A stretch of DNA of 64,000 nucleotides from Candidatus Fermentithermobacillaceae bacterium (GTDB lineage Bacteria; Bacillota; Sulfobacillia; Fermentithermobacillales; Fermentithermobacillaceae), in contig DUSI01000049.1 of assembly GCA_012842685.1 (NCBI GenBank), positions 124,001 through 188,000 of the forward strand, in the 5' to 3' direction. Below the pieces are notes generated by a model, which searched no databases, was not told the DNA's origin, and saw only the letters and a list, made by a program, of their open reading frames with translations. Of the stretch, positions 1-8,556 are shown one piece after another (within the stretch, counting starts at the first letter, position 1; each line of letters opens with the position of its first letter). The translations under genes were made by a program, and so were the position numbers.

Positions 1-353
1 GTGGCAGGGTTCAAGGCAACGCCGGCCTTAACCCCGTGGTCTCTTATGTTCTGCAGGACCCTGTGGAGATGCGCTGCAGCCTCAACATGCACGGTGAGAT
101 AAGCCGCCCAAGGGAGAAACAGCGGCACGATCCGGTCGGGGTCTTTTACCATGAGGTGGATATCCAGAGGGAGCCCCAGGCCGTAGAGGCTTTCCGCCAC
201 GTGAGGACCGTAGGTCAGGTTGGGGACAAAACAGCCATCCATTATGTCCAGGTGCAGGAGGTCGGCCCCCGCGTCCTTCACTGAAGCCACTTCCGCCTCC
301 AGGTTCAAGGGATCTGCGGAGAGGAGCGACGGAGCCACTTTGATGTTACTCAT
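1..353 (-). CDS. rpe: Ribulose-phosphate 3-epimerase, C-terminus outside window
   Basis: The ORF track lists only antisense shadows here. The minus strand reads a TIM-barrel protein starting MSNIKVAPSLLSADP and containing LHLDIMDGCFVPNLTYG and DIHLMVKDP, the active-site signature of ribulose-5-phosphate 3-epimerase (pentose phosphate pathway, cytosolic). About 117 of the roughly 220 expected residues are present; the 3' end lies beyond position 1. The ATG overlaps the rsgA stop (ATGAGTAA), which indicates translational coupling. The order rsgA-rpe downstream of a PASTA kinase is the conserved Bacillota arrangement. No internal stop or frameshift is visible in the visible part. Confidence 0.95.
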   Translation of the reverse strand, partial: MSNIKVAPSLLSADPLNLEAEVASVKDAGADLLHLDIMDGCFVPNLTYGPHVAESLYGLGLPLDIHLMVKDPDRIVPLFLPWAAYLTVHVEAAAHLHRVLQNIRDHGVKAGVALNPA

Positions 354-1218
354 ACTTGTATTTCTCCCTCTCAAGGCATTCTTCAAGGAGTGTGAGGTAG
401 GTTTCGTACCTCTCCCTGGCGAGTCTTCCTTCTGCGAGGGCTTCCCTCACGGCGCACGCGTCCTCCGTCTTGTGGAGGCACCTCGGGAAGTGGCAGAGAG
501 GCACGAGGTCTGCCATCTCCCTGTAGTAATAGCCGAGATCGTGAGGTTCACACTCGACCACATTGAGCCTGGAAAACCCCGGAGTGTCCGCTATGAAAGC
601 GTCCCCTTCAACCGGATAGAGGGTGACGCCCTTGGTGGTGTGCCTCCCGCGCCGGATCTTGGAAAGCTGGCCTGTGGCTACCTCCTGCTTGGTGATAGCC
701 GAGAGGATCTTGGATTTCCCGACGCCGCTGGCACCAGCCAGGACCACGTTGCTCCCCTTCATCTTTTCCACAAGTTCGTCAATCCCTTGTCCGGTAAGTG
801 CCGAAGCAACCACCACTGCGTACCCGGCCTTCTCGTAGATAGAGGCGAGCCGCCTGATCTCTCCCGGGTCTTCTATGTCTGCCTTGTTGAAACACACCAC
901 CGAGTCTATCTCCTGGCTCTCGACGTGAACCAGGATCCTGTCCATATATGTCAGGTCGATGGGAGGATGGGTCACTGCGGTCACCACGATGGCGAGGTCG
1001 ACGTTAGCCACCGGCGGGCGGATGAGGAAGTTCTTCCGCGGCAGGACTTCTTCAATGAGGTGCTCCCCGTCTTTCCTGCTCACCCTGACGAGGTCTCCCG
1101 GAGTCACCCGGACGCTGAGGCGCCTGAAGCGCCCCCTCAGAGAACACCGGACCGTGCTGCCTTCGATCCATACCAAACAGTAGGCGGAGTGAACGGCCGT
1201 TACCCTGCCCTGAAGCAC
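346..1218 (-). CDS. rsgA: Ribosome small-subunit-dependent GTPase RsgA
   Basis: This is a 290-residue circularly permuted GTPase that acts late in 30S subunit maturation. An N-terminal OB-fold (about 1-65) precedes the GTPase motifs in permuted order: NKAD (111-114, G4), then the P-loop GASGVGKSK (162-170), the HTTKG switch (193-197) and DTPGFS (211-216, G3). The C-terminal zinc-binding motif has C242, C247, H249 and C255 in the usual spacing. Length matches the family. The GTG start is preceded by GAGGTG about 11 bases upstream, and an in-frame TGA lies just before it, so a longer protein is excluded. The gene sits between prkC and rpe as in Bacillus, where RsgA is a known target of PASTA kinases. 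Confidence 0.97.
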   Translation of the reverse strand: MLQGRVTAVHSAYCLVWIEGSTVRCSLRGRFRRLSVRVTPGDLVRVSRKDGEHLIEEVLPRKNFLIRPPVANVDLAIVVTAVTHPPIDLTYMDRILVHVESQEIDSVVCFNKADIEDPGEIRRLASIYEKAGYAVVVASALTGQGIDELVEKMKGSNVVLAGASGVGKSKILSAITKQEVATGQLSKIRRGRHTTKGVTLYPVEGDAFIADTPGFSRLNVVECEPHDLGYYYREMADLVPLCHFPRCLHKTEDACAVREALAEGRLARERYETYLTLLEECLEREKYKYE

Positions 1219-1238
1219 TTCCCAGTGAACACCTCACA

Positions 1239-3137
1239 TTAAGGTCTTATCGTCTCGTAGGTCTTCTTCCCGCCGATGTCAGTGATCACCGTAGCCTGGG
1301 TACCTTCCCACTCGATCGTCACCCTCTGCTCGATCTCCGGTTGAACCAGCTTGTCGTAGACGATCCTTTCCCCAAGGTCGTCTCTCACGGTGATCACGAC
1401 GCGGACGAGCTCAGTCTGCCCTCGATATGCTTCGGGGACCCTGAAGACCTTGACGAACCGGTGCGTTGCGCCGGTGGTCGTCCTGCTGCTCACCGTGAGC
1501 GAGACCCTATGCTGGAACGGTACCTCGGTACCCGGGGGCGGATTCTGCCCTATGACCGTGCCCTCAGGCACGGTGGACGCCTGATAGTCGATATTGTCCA
1601 GGACGAGGAGAGAGTCGGCGAGGATCTCCCTCGCCTCGTCCAGCATCATACCCAGGACGTTAGGCATCTGCACCGTCTTGGGCTCCGGACCCTGGGACAC
1701 CACCAGGTCCACGGGTGTGTTCTTCGGAACCTGCAGTCCTGCCTTGGGGCTTTGACTTATCACGCGGTCTTTCTCTATTTGCTCGTGATACATGCGGGTG
1801 ACGTTACCCATGTTTACTTCCGCGTTTTGCAGCTCAACCGATGCCTCTTTGAGGGTCATCCCCTCAACATCGGGGATGGTGGCGAGGTCCTGACCCTTCG
1901 ATACCAGGACCCAAATCTCCCTACCCTGCTTTACCTGTTCGCCGGGAAGAGGGCTCTGGGAGATAATCACGTTGGCGGGTACCTCCGGGTCGTTCCGCCA
2001 GGCGGAAATCATGAGCGGGAGCCCCAGCCGCCTGCACTCTTCCTGGGCGTCCACGAAGAGCTTGTTGGTGAGATCGGGCACCGTCACCACGGGAACGTTC
2101 ATCCAGTCGCTAAACAGTTTGAGCGCATACGCCCCCATGGCCAGAAAAATCACGGTCACGGTGAGGAAAACTTTCGTGCCCAATGAAAGCCCGCGCCTCT
2201 TCTTCTGTGGCCGTGCCAAGTCGTCATCCTCCTCGTGCGACCCTCTCTCTCCAAGGGCCGGCTCTTCCCTTCTTCCTGCCGCCCGCGAAGGGGAGCCTTC
2301 GAGGCCCTGGGAGAGAATGAGCTTCATCTCTCGCCGCATTTCATCAGCAGAAGAGAACCTTTCTTCGGGATTCTTTCTCAAGGCTTTCGCCACGACCTTC
2401 GCGACAGAATCCGGTAGGGACGGTCTCATCTCCTTTACAGACGGCGCCTCGGAATGGACGTGCTGGAGGGCCACCGCCACCGGGCTGTCACCCGCGAAGG
2501 GTTGTTTCCCCGTGAGCATCTCAAAAAGGACCACGCCCAGGGAGTATATGTCCGAGCGGTTTGAAACCTCACCGTTTTTTGCCTGTTCAGGGCTCAAATA
2601 TGGTGCCGACCCCACGACAAGATCTCTCGACGTGGTGGAGATAGCCCCCAGGGCCCTCGCTATTCCGAAATCGGCGACTTTGACGTGGCCGTTTTTCGTG
2701 ATCAGGATGTTCTGGGGCTTTATGTCCCTGTGGATTATCCTCCTGGCGTGGGCATGGGAGAGGGCCTCACATATCTGACACGCGATATCGAGGGCCTCCT
2801 CGGGATCCAGCGCACCTTCCCTCTTCAGCTTGTCTCTGAGCGTCTCTCCTTCGATGAGCTCCATGACTATGAAGTAGAGTCCCTGGTCCTCGCCAACGTC
2901 GTAGATGTTCACGATATTGGGATGCGAAAGGGACGCGACAGACTGCGCTTCTCTCCGGAACCGGCGGATAAACTCCTCATCCTCGCTCATCTCGGGCCGG
3001 AGTACCTTCAGGGCAACAAAGCGATCCAGGACGAGGTCGTAAGCCTTCCACACAACGCTCATCCCGCCGCCGCCGATCCTCTCGACGATCTTGTACCTAT
3101 TCAGTACTTTCCTGCCCGTAATGTCAGCGGGTGACAC
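1239..3137 (-). CDS. prkC: PASTA-domain Ser/Thr protein kinase
   Basis: This is a membrane-anchored eukaryotic-type kinase of 632 residues. The kinase domain (about 14-275) has the glycine loop (22-27), catalytic Lys44, HRDIKPQN (136-143) and DFG (156-158). A basic, Glu-rich juxtamembrane linker leads to one transmembrane helix (about 331-352). Three extracytoplasmic PASTA repeats follow (about 351-415, 418-485, 488-560), which in this family bind peptidoglycan fragments. The last 70 residues form an extra extracellular segment that I do not recognise. The GTG start has AGAGGTG eight bases upstream. It lies 15 bases downstream of its antagonist phosphatase. The family links cell-wall status to growth and, in spore formers, to germination; the latter role is inferred here. 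Confidence 0.95.
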   Translation of the reverse strand: MSPADITGRKVLNRYKIVERIGGGGMSVVWKAYDLVLDRFVALKVLRPEMSEDEEFIRRFRREAQSVASLSHPNIVNIYDVGEDQGLYFIVMELIEGETLRDKLKREGALDPEEALDIACQICEALSHAHARRIIHRDIKPQNILITKNGHVKVADFGIARALGAISTTSRDLVVGSAPYLSPEQAKNGEVSNRSDIYSLGVVLFEMLTGKQPFAGDSPVAVALQHVHSEAPSVKEMRPSLPDSVAKVVAKALRKNPEERFSSADEMRREMKLILSQGLEGSPSRAAGRREEPALGERGSHEEDDDLARPQKKRRGLSLGTKVFLTVTVIFLAMGAYALKLFSDWMNVPVVTVPDLTNKLFVDAQEECRRLGLPLMISAWRNDPEVPANVIISQSPLPGEQVKQGREIWVLVSKGQDLATIPDVEGMTLKEASVELQNAEVNMGNVTRMYHEQIEKDRVISQSPKAGLQVPKNTPVDLVVSQGPEPKTVQMPNVLGMMLDEAREILADSLLVLDNIDYQASTVPEGTVIGQNPPPGTEVPFQHRVSLTVSSRTTTGATHRFVKVFRVPEAYRGQTELVRVVITVRDDLGERIVYDKLVQPEIEQRVTIEWEGTQATVITDIGGKKTYETIRP

Positions 3138-3152
3138 CCGGTTTCACCTCTC

Positions 3153-3896
3153 TCAGATACGCTCCGTCTTCCCGATGTCCGGCCACAGGAGAACGACTGT
3201 CACATTATCGTAACCACCGCGTTCATTTGCCGTATCTATGAGCTTCTGGGCCACTTCCCTCCTGCTCATGGAAAGGACGATATCTCTTATCTCTCTCGAG
3301 TTCACGAGGCCCGTGAGCCCGTCAGTACATAATACCACAACGTCCCCTGCGGAAAGATTTTCCTCATAGACAGCGACGGGCACGGACGCTTCCGTGCCCA
3401 AGGCCGCGGTGAGAGCGTTCCTCGCCGGGTGCGTCATGGCGGCTTCTTCGGTTATGGCTCCGTTGCGCACGAGTTCTCCCGCAAGGGAATGGTCTTCGGT
3501 GATCTGCCTTATCTCGCCGCAGGAAAGAATGTAGGCCCGGCTGTCGCCCACGTGCCCTACGTAGAGCTTCCCTTCGTCCTCAAGGAGCAGGGCCGCAGTG
3601 AGCGTCGTACCCATCCCGGTCGCACCTGTCTCGGCCGCGGCCTTAAGCACCTTGCGGTTTCCCGACTTCATGGCGTGGATAAGCAGTTCTCCAGGAGGGT
3701 ACTTCCCGAAGTTGTGCAAGACAAACTCGCCGCAGTGCTTGATGGCAACGGCAGACGCCACTTCTCCAGCGTCACGGCCTCCGATGCCGTCGGCAACCAT
3801 CGCGAGCCACACGCGCTCGGAAAAGGCCTGAACCATCCATGCGTCCTCGTTCTCGGGCCTCACGAGCCCGCGCGAGGTTCGAGCGCTCCACTGCAA
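3153..3896 (-). CDS. prpC: PP2C-family protein phosphatase (PrpC/Stp)
   Basis: A metal-dependent Ser/Thr phosphatase expected to reverse phosphorylation by the adjacent PASTA kinase. Family motifs are present in order: RGLVRPENEDAW, VADGIGGRDAG (metal-binding Asp), GTTLTAAL, HVGDSRAY, DGLTGLV and the C-terminal GGYDNVTVV. It is a single soluble domain of about 247 residues, normal for the family. The ORF track starts six codons earlier at a TTG (3914) that has no visible Shine-Dalgarno. The TTG at 3896 has GGGAGG eight bases upstream and is preferred. It follows rlmN and precedes prkC, the standard operon order. Confidence 0.94.
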   Translation of the reverse strand: MQWSARTSRGLVRPENEDAWMVQAFSERVWLAMVADGIGGRDAGEVASAVAIKHCGEFVLHNFGKYPPGELLIHAMKSGNRKVLKAAAETGATGMGTTLTAALLLEDEGKLYVGHVGDSRAYILSCGEIRQITEDHSLAGELVRNGAITEEAAMTHPARNALTAALGTEASVPVAVYEENLSAGDVVVLCTDGLTGLVNSREIRDIVLSMSRREVAQKLIDTANERGGYDNVTVVLLWPDIGKTERI

Positions 3897-3936
3897 CTCC
3901 GGTCCCTCCCACAAAACCGAGACGCCCGCGGCGAAA

Positions 3937-4986
3937 TCATTCTCTTTCTGTCATCTTGCGCCGGAGCTGGCCGCATGCCGCTTCAATGCTTCCACCGAGA
4001 CTACGACGTAGAGTGACCTTCACCCGGTTCCGTTCCAAAATCTCTCTAAATGCCCTTATCGCTTCCTCGCCCGGGCGTTCCCACTCAAGGCCCGGGACTG
4101 GATTCCACGGAATAAGATTTACCAGACAGTCTATTCCCTCCACAAGAGCCGCCAGGGCCCTCGCGTCCCGCTTCTTGTCGTTAACGCCCGAAATAAGCAT
4201 GTATTCCACGGTCACACGCTGTCCGGTGTACCGGGCGTAATAGGCGAGCGCTTCCATGACCGAAGCGATCGGGTACGTCCTGTTGAGCGGAATCAGCATG
4301 CTCCTTACGTCGTCGCTGGTCGCGTGGAGGGAAAGGGCGAGCCTCACGCCTCTCGAGTCCCTGGCAAACTGCCTCATGGCGTCGGGTATGCCGACGGTAG
4401 ATACCGTTATCCGCCTGCGCGATAGGTTGTACCCTCCGGGATCCGTGAGGCTCTCTATGGCTGCCATCACGTTCTCGTAGTTCAGGAACGGCTCTCCGGT
4501 CCCCATGAAAACCAGATGGCCGATGCGGGCCTTCTCATCCGCGCACATCCCCATGAACTCCTCGACTATTTCCGCCTTGGAAAGCCCTCTTTCGAACCCG
4601 AGGTGGCCCGACGCGCAGAACGCGCACCCCACTGGGCACCCTACCTGAGTGGAGAGGAATCCCGTAAGGCCGTACTTGTACTTGAGGAGCACCGATTCGA
4701 CCAGAGGCCTCCCGTCTTTGCCCCACAGGTACCTCTTCGCCCGCTCGCCGAAAGCCTCCTGCTTCTTGAGGAGCTCGAGGCTGCCAAATTTTATGCGCTC
4801 TGACAGCTGTTCCCTAAGCGTCTTTGGCAGGTCGGTCATCTCTTCGAAGGAAGTGGCCCATCGCCTGTAGACCCAACCCAGGATCTGTCCGGCCCGGTAC
4901 GGCTTCTCTCCCATCCCCTCCAAAATCGAGGCGAGTTCGGCCCGGGTTAGACCGTATATATCGGGCTTAACGGACTCTCGGGTCAC
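3937..4986 (-). CDS. rlmN: 23S rRNA (A2503-C2) / tRNA A37 methyltransferase RlmN
   Basis: A radical-SAM methyltransferase of 349 residues that methylates C2 of A2503 in 23S rRNA and of A37 in some tRNAs. The CxxxCxxC cluster motif is visible as GCPVGCAFCASG. The GTGEPFLN strand and the C-terminal ACGQL, which carries the second catalytic cysteine, are both intact. An accessory N-terminal RNA-binding domain occupies roughly the first 95 residues. It starts with GTG nine bases after the rsmB stop, so the two rRNA methyltransferases are cotranscribed. Length and motif set are ordinary and no Cfr-specific feature was noticed. Confidence 0.97.
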   Translation of the reverse strand: MTRESVKPDIYGLTRAELASILEGMGEKPYRAGQILGWVYRRWATSFEEMTDLPKTLREQLSERIKFGSLELLKKQEAFGERAKRYLWGKDGRPLVESVLLKYKYGLTGFLSTQVGCPVGCAFCASGHLGFERGLSKAEIVEEFMGMCADEKARIGHLVFMGTGEPFLNYENVMAAIESLTDPGGYNLSRRRITVSTVGIPDAMRQFARDSRGVRLALSLHATSDDVRSMLIPLNRTYPIASVMEALAYYARYTGQRVTVEYMLISGVNDKKRDARALAALVEGIDCLVNLIPWNPVPGLEWERPGEEAIRAFREILERNRVKVTLRRSLGGSIEAACGQLRRKMTERE

Positions 4987-4995
4987 GGCTGAGAC

Positions 4996-6321
4996 TCACT
5001 CCTTCCTGGCTTTCGCGACAAAAAATCCGTCGCTATCAGACTGGTAAGGCAGGATATACCTGTACCCAGGCCCCGCAAAGGGAGCATCCGCCAACATGCG
5101 CCCGGCCTCGTCGCCCAGGGCTTCTCTGGGGTCTTCCGGGACCATATCAGGTGAACGGCGCAAGAATTCCTCCCACACGCCTTCGTTCTCTTCCCTGGTG
5201 AGAGTACATGTGCTGTAGACGAGCACTCCTCCGGGCTTCAGATGCTTCCTTGCCGCCATGAGCAGTTTTAGCTGCCTCCGGCTCATGGGCAATATGTCGC
5301 TTTCCCTCCTCATCCACCTGAGGTCGGGGTTTCTCCGTATGACGCCCAGACCTGAACAAGGGGCATCGAGCAGGATCCGGTCAAAGCCATCGTCAAACGG
5401 TCCTCCGGAGAAAGATCCTCCCGCGGCGTCTCCTACCAGGACCTCCGCGAAGTGAAACCCGGCGCGATCAACGGCCTCTCTCACCATCTCCGCCCTGCGC
5501 GCGTCGATATCGGTCGCCACAAGCGTCCCCTTCCCCTCCATCATCTCCGCCAGGTGAGTCGTCTTTCCACCGGGAGCGGCGCAGACGTCCCATACGGCCT
5601 CGCCGGGTTTCGGGCGCAAGATCAGCGAGACGAGGATGGCCGAGGCGTCCTGCACGGCGAACTCCCCCTCTTCGTACCCCGGGAGCGCAGATACGTTCGT
5701 GCCCTTAAGCAGCGTGACGCTCCCGGGCACGCGGCCGAGCTCCGCCTCTATTCCCGCGGCTCCGAAGCGCCTTATGAGCCCATCAGGTGATGTTTTGAGC
5801 CTGTTTACGCGCAAGGTTATGGGCGGGGGACGGTTACCGAACTCGCAGATCCGGATCCCATTCTGAGTTCCGAACCTTTCCAGGAAGAGGCGGGCTATCC
5901 ATCTCGGGTAAGAAAACCTAACCCCGGCGTACCCGACAGGGTCCAGGTCCAAGTCCGGAAGCTCGACATGGCCTCGCTGGCGCTCAACAGACCTGAGTAC
6001 GCCGTTTGCGAAGCTCCGGAGGCTCTTCCTGTCCAGAAGCCGGACAGCCGTCGACACCGCCGCGTGAGGCGGGATGCCCAGAAACAGGAGCTGGAAGACG
6101 CCCAGGCGGATCGCCCAGAGGACCCGAGCGTCCAGGGAAGCCAGGCGCCGGCTGGAGTGGGCGGCAGCTATCTCGTCTATCAGCCTCATCCATTTGGTGG
6201 TGCCCGATACCAGGAGCTCCGCGAGAGCCCGGTCGCTTCCTTCAAGGGAAGAAAAATAGTCGCCCCGGGAGGCGACGGCTCCATTCAAGAGAACTCGGAA
6301 AGCTGCTTCCCGGGGATCCAA
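4996..6321 (-). CDS. rsmB: 16S rRNA (cytosine-967-C5)-methyltransferase RsmB
   Basis: An m5C rRNA methyltransferase of 441 residues. The first 130 or so residues are a NusB-like RNA-binding domain. A Rossmann methyltransferase domain follows, with the SAM loop DVCAAPGGKT (245-254), motif IV DAPCSGLG (C322) and motif VI YSTCT (C372). Cys372 is the expected nucleophile and Cys322 the releasing cysteine. The TTG start lies two bases after the stop of the upstream zinc protease, with a GA-rich Shine-Dalgarno inside that gene's end. In Bacillus the same gene follows fmt; here a membrane protease is inserted between them, as in many clostridia. Confidence 0.96.
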   Translation of the reverse strand: MDPREAAFRVLLNGAVASRGDYFSSLEGSDRALAELLVSGTTKWMRLIDEIAAAHSSRRLASLDARVLWAIRLGVFQLLFLGIPPHAAVSTAVRLLDRKSLRSFANGVLRSVERQRGHVELPDLDLDPVGYAGVRFSYPRWIARLFLERFGTQNGIRICEFGNRPPPITLRVNRLKTSPDGLIRRFGAAGIEAELGRVPGSVTLLKGTNVSALPGYEEGEFAVQDASAILVSLILRPKPGEAVWDVCAAPGGKTTHLAEMMEGKGTLVATDIDARRAEMVREAVDRAGFHFAEVLVGDAAGGSFSGGPFDDGFDRILLDAPCSGLGVIRRNPDLRWMRRESDILPMSRRQLKLLMAARKHLKPGGVLVYSTCTLTREENEGVWEEFLRRSPDMVPEDPREALGDEAGRMLADAPFAGPGYRYILPYQSDSDGFFVAKARKE

Positions 6322-6323
6322 TT

Positions 6324-7013
6324 TCAGTCCCTATCCCTGCTGCCTCTCAGCACCAAGAGCCTCAGGAGCTGGGCGACAGCGACCGCCAGACCGGCTACGT
6401 AGGTAAGGGCCGCCGCGCTCAGCATATTCCTCATGGGCCCCTCTTCTGCCGGCGCTACTAAACCAGAGACCTGGAGCATATCCATGGCCCGGCTAGAGGC
6501 GTTGAACTCAACGGGCAGCGTTATGGCCTGGAAGAGCACCGCCCCGAGGAAGAAGAGTATCCCGAGGTCCATGAGGAAACCTGAGTTCGTGAAAAGCCCG
6601 ATGAAGAACAGCGGGAAAGCCGCCTGCGACGTAAACTGGGCGACCGGGACCAGCCCGTTCCTTACAGCCAGCGGCGCATAGCCCACGGAATGTTGGACGG
6701 CATGGCCCACTTCATGGGCTGCGATGGCTATGGCTGCCACGGAGGAACTGTTGTAGGTGGAATCAGATAGCCTCAACGTCCTCGTACGGGGATCGTAGTG
6801 GTCGGTGAGGTGCCCTCTTTGCCTCTCTATCCTCACGTCGCCCAGCCCTGCGCTCCTGAGAAGAGCAGCGGCCACTTCCACGCCAGTCCGCCCCGTCCGA
6901 GACTGGAGCCGGGAATAGGTGTTGAACGCAGACTGGACTTTGGCCTGGGCCCATAGGGCGAAGAACATTGCCGGAATAACAAACAGCCAGTATCCCTGGT
7001 CGAAGAGCATCAT
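6324..7013 (-). CDS. Zinc-dependent membrane protease, YugP-like (Peptidase_M, DUF-type Zn_peptidase_2)
   Basis: A 229-residue predicted membrane metallopeptidase. The first 25 residues are a hydrophobic helix. HEVGH at 100-104, in the context AIAAHEVGHAVQH, gives the two zinc-binding histidines and the catalytic glutamate. Two or three further hydrophobic segments lie between about 120 and 215. This matches the YugP family, whose substrates are not well defined; a role in membrane protein quality control is only inferred. It starts with ATG inside an ATGATG that overlaps the def-fmt stop, so it is translationally coupled to that gene. Overall length and motif placement are typical. Confidence 0.9.
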   Translation of the reverse strand: MMLFDQGYWLFVIPAMFFALWAQAKVQSAFNTYSRLQSRTGRTGVEVAAALLRSAGLGDVRIERQRGHLTDHYDPRTRTLRLSDSTYNSSSVAAIAIAAHEVGHAVQHSVGYAPLAVRNGLVPVAQFTSQAAFPLFFIGLFTNSGFLMDLGILFFLGAVLFQAITLPVEFNASSRAMDMLQVSGLVAPAEEGPMRNMLSAAALTYVAGLAVAVAQLLRLLVLRGSRDRD

Positions 7014-8461
7014 GTCTCTACCCTCCCACTAAACGCACGAGTATTTGACCTTAGCCCCATGAGAAACGCGGCAGCGCTCATCACGGTCCGGCCTTCCGGT
7101 TGCACTTCCAGGACGGCGATGGGACCGTCGCCGCACTGGACCAACATGGACTCTCCCTCTACTCCAATTATGCTGCCCGGAGCGTGAGATCCTCTTGAAG
7201 GTCCGGAGTATATGCAAGTCTGCCAGATCTTTATACGTCTCCCGTCCAGGTAAGTAACCGCTCCCGGCCTGGGTGAAAGCCCTCTGACCAGGTTGTGGAC
7301 GCATGACGCGGGCTTCTCCCAATCGATGATGTCTTCGCCGGGTCTGAGGTGCGGCGCGTAGCTGATCTTCGATTCATCTTGCGGCGTCCTGGAGGCTTTC
7401 CCAACCGCCATAAGGCACACTACCTCTACCAACGCGTGGGCCCCGATAGAGGCGAGGCGCTTTTCAAGCGTCCCGAAAGTCTCGTTGGGGCCGATGGCTA
7501 CTTCCCTTTGGAGAGCTATGTCCCCCGCGTCCATGCGTTCGCTCATGTGGATGATCGAGACGCCGGTCACCTCGTCTCCGTTCATAACTGCCCTCTGGAT
7601 GGGATTACCTCCCCTGTACTTGGGAAGAAGCGAGGGATGGAGATTTAGGCACCCTATGCTCGGGGCCGACAGGATCTCCGTGGGGAGCTTCTGCCCGAAC
7701 GCAACGACGATCACGAAGTCGGGCTTTAGGTCCACTATCTGCCTTATGACCTCGGGGTCGCTTACTCGCTCGCAGGCAAAAACCGGAATGCCCATCTCTA
7801 TGGCACGGGCTTTCACGGGAGTAGGCCGCAGCTCGCGTTTCCTGCCGAATGGCCTGTCGGGCTGGGTTACTACCAGTTCAACCTTCACGCCCGCCGAGAC
7901 CAGCTCGTCCAGGGACGGCACGGCGAAGTCAGGGCTCCCCATGAAGACGGCCCGGATCTCCCTGGCTCCTTCCACTCCCTCCTGGGACTCTTCTTCCTCG
8001 TCTTTCTTTATCTCCGAGATCGTAGTGGCCCGGTCGGTATAGAGGATGCCGTCAAGGTGGTCTATCTCGTGGCAAAGCGCCCTCGCCAGGAATCCTTCTC
8101 CGTCGATCCAGATCGTGTGTCCGTCGCGGTCCAGCGCCTTCACGCTCACCCTGAGGGGCCTTTCCACCTCACCGACATAGCCCGGCAGGCTCAAACACCC
8201 CTCCACGCCCGTCTGGGTTTCTTCAGACCGGCTCACGATCTCCGGGTTTACGAGGAATATGGGACCTTCGCCCACATCCACGACTACCAGCCTCTTGGAG
8301 ATGCCTATCTGGGGCGCCGCAAGACCCGCGCCCGAAGCGTTCCGCATGGTTTCCAGCATGTCATCGAGGATTCTTCTAACCGCGTTATTGACACGGGGGA
8401 CCGGCTTGGCGATCTTGCGCAAGACCGGGTCGCCGAACTTCCTTATCTCGTGGATAGCCAA
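7010..8461 (-). CDS. def-fmt: Fused peptide deformylase / methionyl-tRNA formyltransferase
   Basis: One open frame carries two enzymes of N-formylmethionine metabolism that normally come from adjacent genes. In the track numbering, residues 1-150 are deformylase with all three metal-site motifs: GAGLAAPQIG (47-56), EGCLSLPG (90-97) and HEIDHLDG (134-141). A short acidic linker rich in Glu (about 155-168) leads into formyltransferase from REIRAVFMGSPDF. Its catalytic Asn276, His278 and Asp314 are present, although the loop reads YRGGNPIQ rather than the usual RGAAPIQ. The fmt C-terminal domain is present to residue 486. The preferred start is the TTG at 8461 (MAIHEIRKFGDPVLR), with AGGTGG upstream, rather than the GTG at 8470. 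No stop separates the halves. Confidence 0.92.
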   Translation of the reverse strand: MAIHEIRKFGDPVLRKIAKPVPRVNNAVRRILDDMLETMRNASGAGLAAPQIGISKRLVVVDVGEGPIFLVNPEIVSRSEETQTGVEGCLSLPGYVGEVERPLRVSVKALDRDGHTIWIDGEGFLARALCHEIDHLDGILYTDRATTISEIKKDEEEESQEGVEGAREIRAVFMGSPDFAVPSLDELVSAGVKVELVVTQPDRPFGRKRELRPTPVKARAIEMGIPVFACERVSDPEVIRQIVDLKPDFVIVVAFGQKLPTEILSAPSIGCLNLHPSLLPKYRGGNPIQRAVMNGDEVTGVSIIHMSERMDAGDIALQREVAIGPNETFGTLEKRLASIGAHALVEVVCLMAVGKASRTPQDESKISYAPHLRPGEDIIDWEKPASCVHNLVRGLSPRPGAVTYLDGRRIKIWQTCIYSGPSRGSHAPGSIIGVEGESMLVQCGDGPIAVLEVQPEGRTVMSAAAFLMGLRSNTRAFSGRVET

Positions 8462-8556
8462 AAAAACCACCTGCGCTTGAGCAACCCTTGTTGAGACCAG
8501 GCTTAGGCCACTGCCGGTAGATCCTATGCCTGCGGGCTCAGTACGTCTTCAGTCTC

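Noticed and set aside
220-1242. 340-codon plus-strand ORF
   Set aside because: It is the antisense shadow of rsgA; the minus frame has all GTPase motifs and the plus frame shows no family pattern.
1341-2186. 281-codon plus-strand ORF
   Set aside because: Antisense to the PASTA region of prkC.
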